Assembly: GCF_026230175.1 (NCBI RefSeq) | Contig: NZ_CP104208.1 | Location: 2,170,001 to 2,234,000 of the forward strand | Direction: 5' to 3' | DNA length: 64,000 nt | Source of the DNA: Desulfovibrio mangrovi | Lineage (GTDB): Bacteria > Desulfobacterota > Desulfovibrionia > Desulfovibrionales > Desulfovibrionaceae | Shown here: positions 62,546 through 64,000 of the stretch, piece by piece | Layout of the letters: each line of letters begins with the position of its first letter | Numbering within the stretch: the first letter of the stretch is position 1 | Notes under the pieces: generated by a model | The model's input: the letters and a program-made list of their open reading frames with translations, nothing else | Database searches by the model: none | Told to the model about the DNA's origin: nothing | Made by a program: the position numbers and the translations under genes

Positions 62546-64000
62546 CTAGCCCTGATTCTGCAGCAGATACTTCAAAATCAGACTGAGCAGGTTATCTGAA
62601 TTGATGGGCTTGCCGATGTAGTCATTCATGCCCGCCGCAAGGAACTGTTCACGGTCCCCCTTCATGGCATGGGCGGTCATGGCAATAATCGGAACGCCCG
62701 ACGGCGTCTTGAGCCCTTCGGCAGCACGCACGGCCTTGGTGGCGTCCATGCCGTCCATTTCAGGCATAGCTATGTCCATCAGTATAAGATCAAATTCCTT
62801 TTCCCGGAGAGCCGGAATCACCTCGGTGCCATCAGAAACAACCTGCACCTCAAAGCCCTGTTTCTTCAGGAATTTTTCGATATACATCAGGTTGACCGGA
62901 TGATCCTCGGCAACAAGTATCCTGCCACGGCAGACTGCTGCGGGGCGTTTCTCAGTACCCCCAGCCTTTCTGGCAACAGGCTTCTCTTCCAGATAGGCAA
63001 GCTGGAAGGGAATAATGAAGCTGAAACGGGCACCTTGTCCGGGCAAGCTGCTCAGTTTGATTCTGCCGCCCATGAGATCCACGAGACGCTTGCATATGGC
63101 AAGCCCGAGACCTGTTCCCTGATGCCTGCGCGAAAAAGAGCCGTCCGCCTGAGCGAAGCTGTCGAAAATGCGTTCCTGATGCGCCTCCAGAATCCCCGGC
63201 CCCGTGTCCGTCACGGAGAACTCGATCTCTACGGTGTTGTCGGGAAACTCCTGAATAAGCTCCACTCCCAGTTGCACCTGACCGGATTCGGTAAACTTCA
63301 ACGCGTTGTCCAGCAGGTTCACAAGCACCTGACGCAGACGAAGCGGATCTCCCATCAATCCATCCGGCACGGAATCCGGCACGGAAAAACGGAAGTCCAA
63401 TCCACGTTCTTCAGCACGGTGCACAAACATGGTGTGCAGGGCCGAAAGGCGCTTGCGCAGACGGAAGGCTTGATTATCCAGTTCAATGACACCGGCTTCG
63501 ATCTTGGAGAAATCAAGAATGTCGTTAATGAGGGCCAGCAGGGATTCGGCCGAGTTCTGTACAGATTCAAGATACTCGCGCTGCTCCTCGTCCAGCTCGG
63601 TGTCCATGGCAAGATCAAGCATGCCCAGCACGCCGTTCATAGGCGTGCGTATCTCATGGCTCATGGAAGCAAGAAACTCGCTCTTGGCCTTGTTGGCAGC
63701 GTCTGCAGCCTCTTTGGCCACGCGCAGTTCCCGCTCCATTTTGCGGGTGGCGGTCACATCACGCACATACTCCGCCACCATGGAAAAATCTTCTCCGGTC
63801 CGGACAACCGGAAACACGGTTATGGAACGGTATTCACGCGTCTGGGGGTTATAAAGCTCAATGACTTTCTGCTTGCGCGTTTCAAAGACTTCTTCAACCT
63901 GACACTGGTCGCAGTATTTCTCTCCCCTGAAAAAACAGCCGAAGCAGACGGTTCCGTCTCTGTCGCCGCCGCGGTTTTCCCAGTAGGTGTCTTCCTCGCT
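62546..64000 (-). CDS. hybrid sensor histidine kinase, 5' end outside window
   Basis: At least 484 residues are visible and the frame is open to the window edge. The first part is a PAS domain with a cysteine cluster (CFGCFF, then CDQCQ) and ends [15 protein letters not shown]. HisKA follows ([17 protein letters not shown]), HATPase_c with VTDTGPGI and GTGLGLAI, and a receiver domain with the phosphoacceptor in [15 protein letters not shown]. It is a soluble-looking phosphorelay kinase. The paired cysteines may bind metal or an iron-sulfur cluster. A GTG at 63817 is not the real start. Confidence 0.9.
   Translation of the reverse strand, partial: SEEDTYWENRGGDRDGTVCFGCFFRGEKYCDQCQVEEVFETRKQKVIELYNPQTREYRSITVFPVVRTGEDFSMVAEYVRDVTATRKMERELRVAKEAADAANKAKSEFLASMSHEIRTPMNGVLGMLDLAMDTELDEEQREYLESVQNSAESLLALINDILDFSKIEAGVIELDNQAFRLRKRLSALHTMFVHRAEERGLDFRFSVPDSVPDGLMGDPLRLRQVLVNLLDNALKFTESGQVQLGVELIQEFPDNTVEIEFSVTDTGPGILEAHQERIFDSFAQADGSFSRRHQGTGLGLAICKRLVDLMGGRIKLSSLPGQGARFSFIIPFQLAYLEEKPVARKAGGTEKRPAAVCRGRILVAEDHPVNLMYIEKFLKKQGFEVQVVSDGTEVIPALREKEFDLILMDIAMPEMDGMDATKAVRAAEGLKTPSGVPIIAMTAHAMKGDREQFLAAGMNDYIGKPINSDNLLSLILKYLLQNQG

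Overview
The window reads as a chromosomal segment of a Desulfovibrio-like sulfate reducer (Desulfovibrionaceae). This is an inference. It rests on a DcrA-type chemoreceptor with a CHHCH haem motif, an adjacent four-haem c-type cytochrome, a second CxxCH sensor domain on a histidine kinase, a YeiH-type putative sulfate exporter with a long extra N-terminal domain, and a density of two-component and c-di-GMP proteins typical of that family. Base composition looks moderately GC-rich over most of the window. It is visibly AT-richer at about 47.2-49.1 kb and again between hsdR and hsdM.

Layout. 0-7 kb: end of a Tim44-like protein, a PAS-GGDEF protein, a LuxR-type response regulator, a CII-like DNA-binding protein, a coupled response regulator / histidine kinase / SpoIIE-type phosphatase operon, and an RluA-type pseudouridine synthase. 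7.2-9.7 kb: a four-lipoprotein operon built on the CsgG-DUF4810-DUF799 set. 9.8-16 kb: TrmJ-like methyltransferase, PaaK-type CoA ligase with a DUF456 protein, DUF1786, tRNA-Leu(GAG) and a DMT-type exporter. 16.4-21.7 kb: a Ugp-type ABC importer with a PP2C phosphatase as last gene. 21.7-30.5 kb (minus strand): degenerate EAL-HDOD protein, glycosyltransferase, NtrC-type regulator with a haem-motif kinase, a small membrane protein and YeiH. 31.5-41.4 kb: tRNA-Leu(CAG), Dus, YfcE, two Hsp20 proteins, Trm112-like, PHP, U32, an AsmA-like protein, a tandem glycine riboswitch with no clear target gene, YdcF/Tgt and an unknown gene. 41.4-47 kb: haem chemoreceptor with cytochrome, a membrane GGDEF protein and a PEP-CTERM protein.

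47.1-62.4 kb is accessory DNA at the 3' end of tRNA-Ser(UGA). Three copies of the tRNA 3' end are visible (47137, 49371 and the tRNA itself at 62343). The middle copy is flanked by a decayed relative of the start of the integrase gene, so at least two related elements appear to have inserted one after the other. The intact element (49.37-62.34 kb) carries a type I restriction-modification operon (hsdR, a small membrane protein, hsdM, hsdS), a phage-type antirepressor, two unknown genes, a serine resolvase and a tyrosine recombinase. Between the two recombinases lies 1.2 kb with no gene. It holds several perfect palindromes and then five copies of a repeat of about 26 bp whose starts are 130-154 bp apart with unrelated DNA between them. 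This array is the most unusual structure in the window. I do not recognise it as any known repeat family.

At the right edge is a hybrid histidine kinase that runs off the window.
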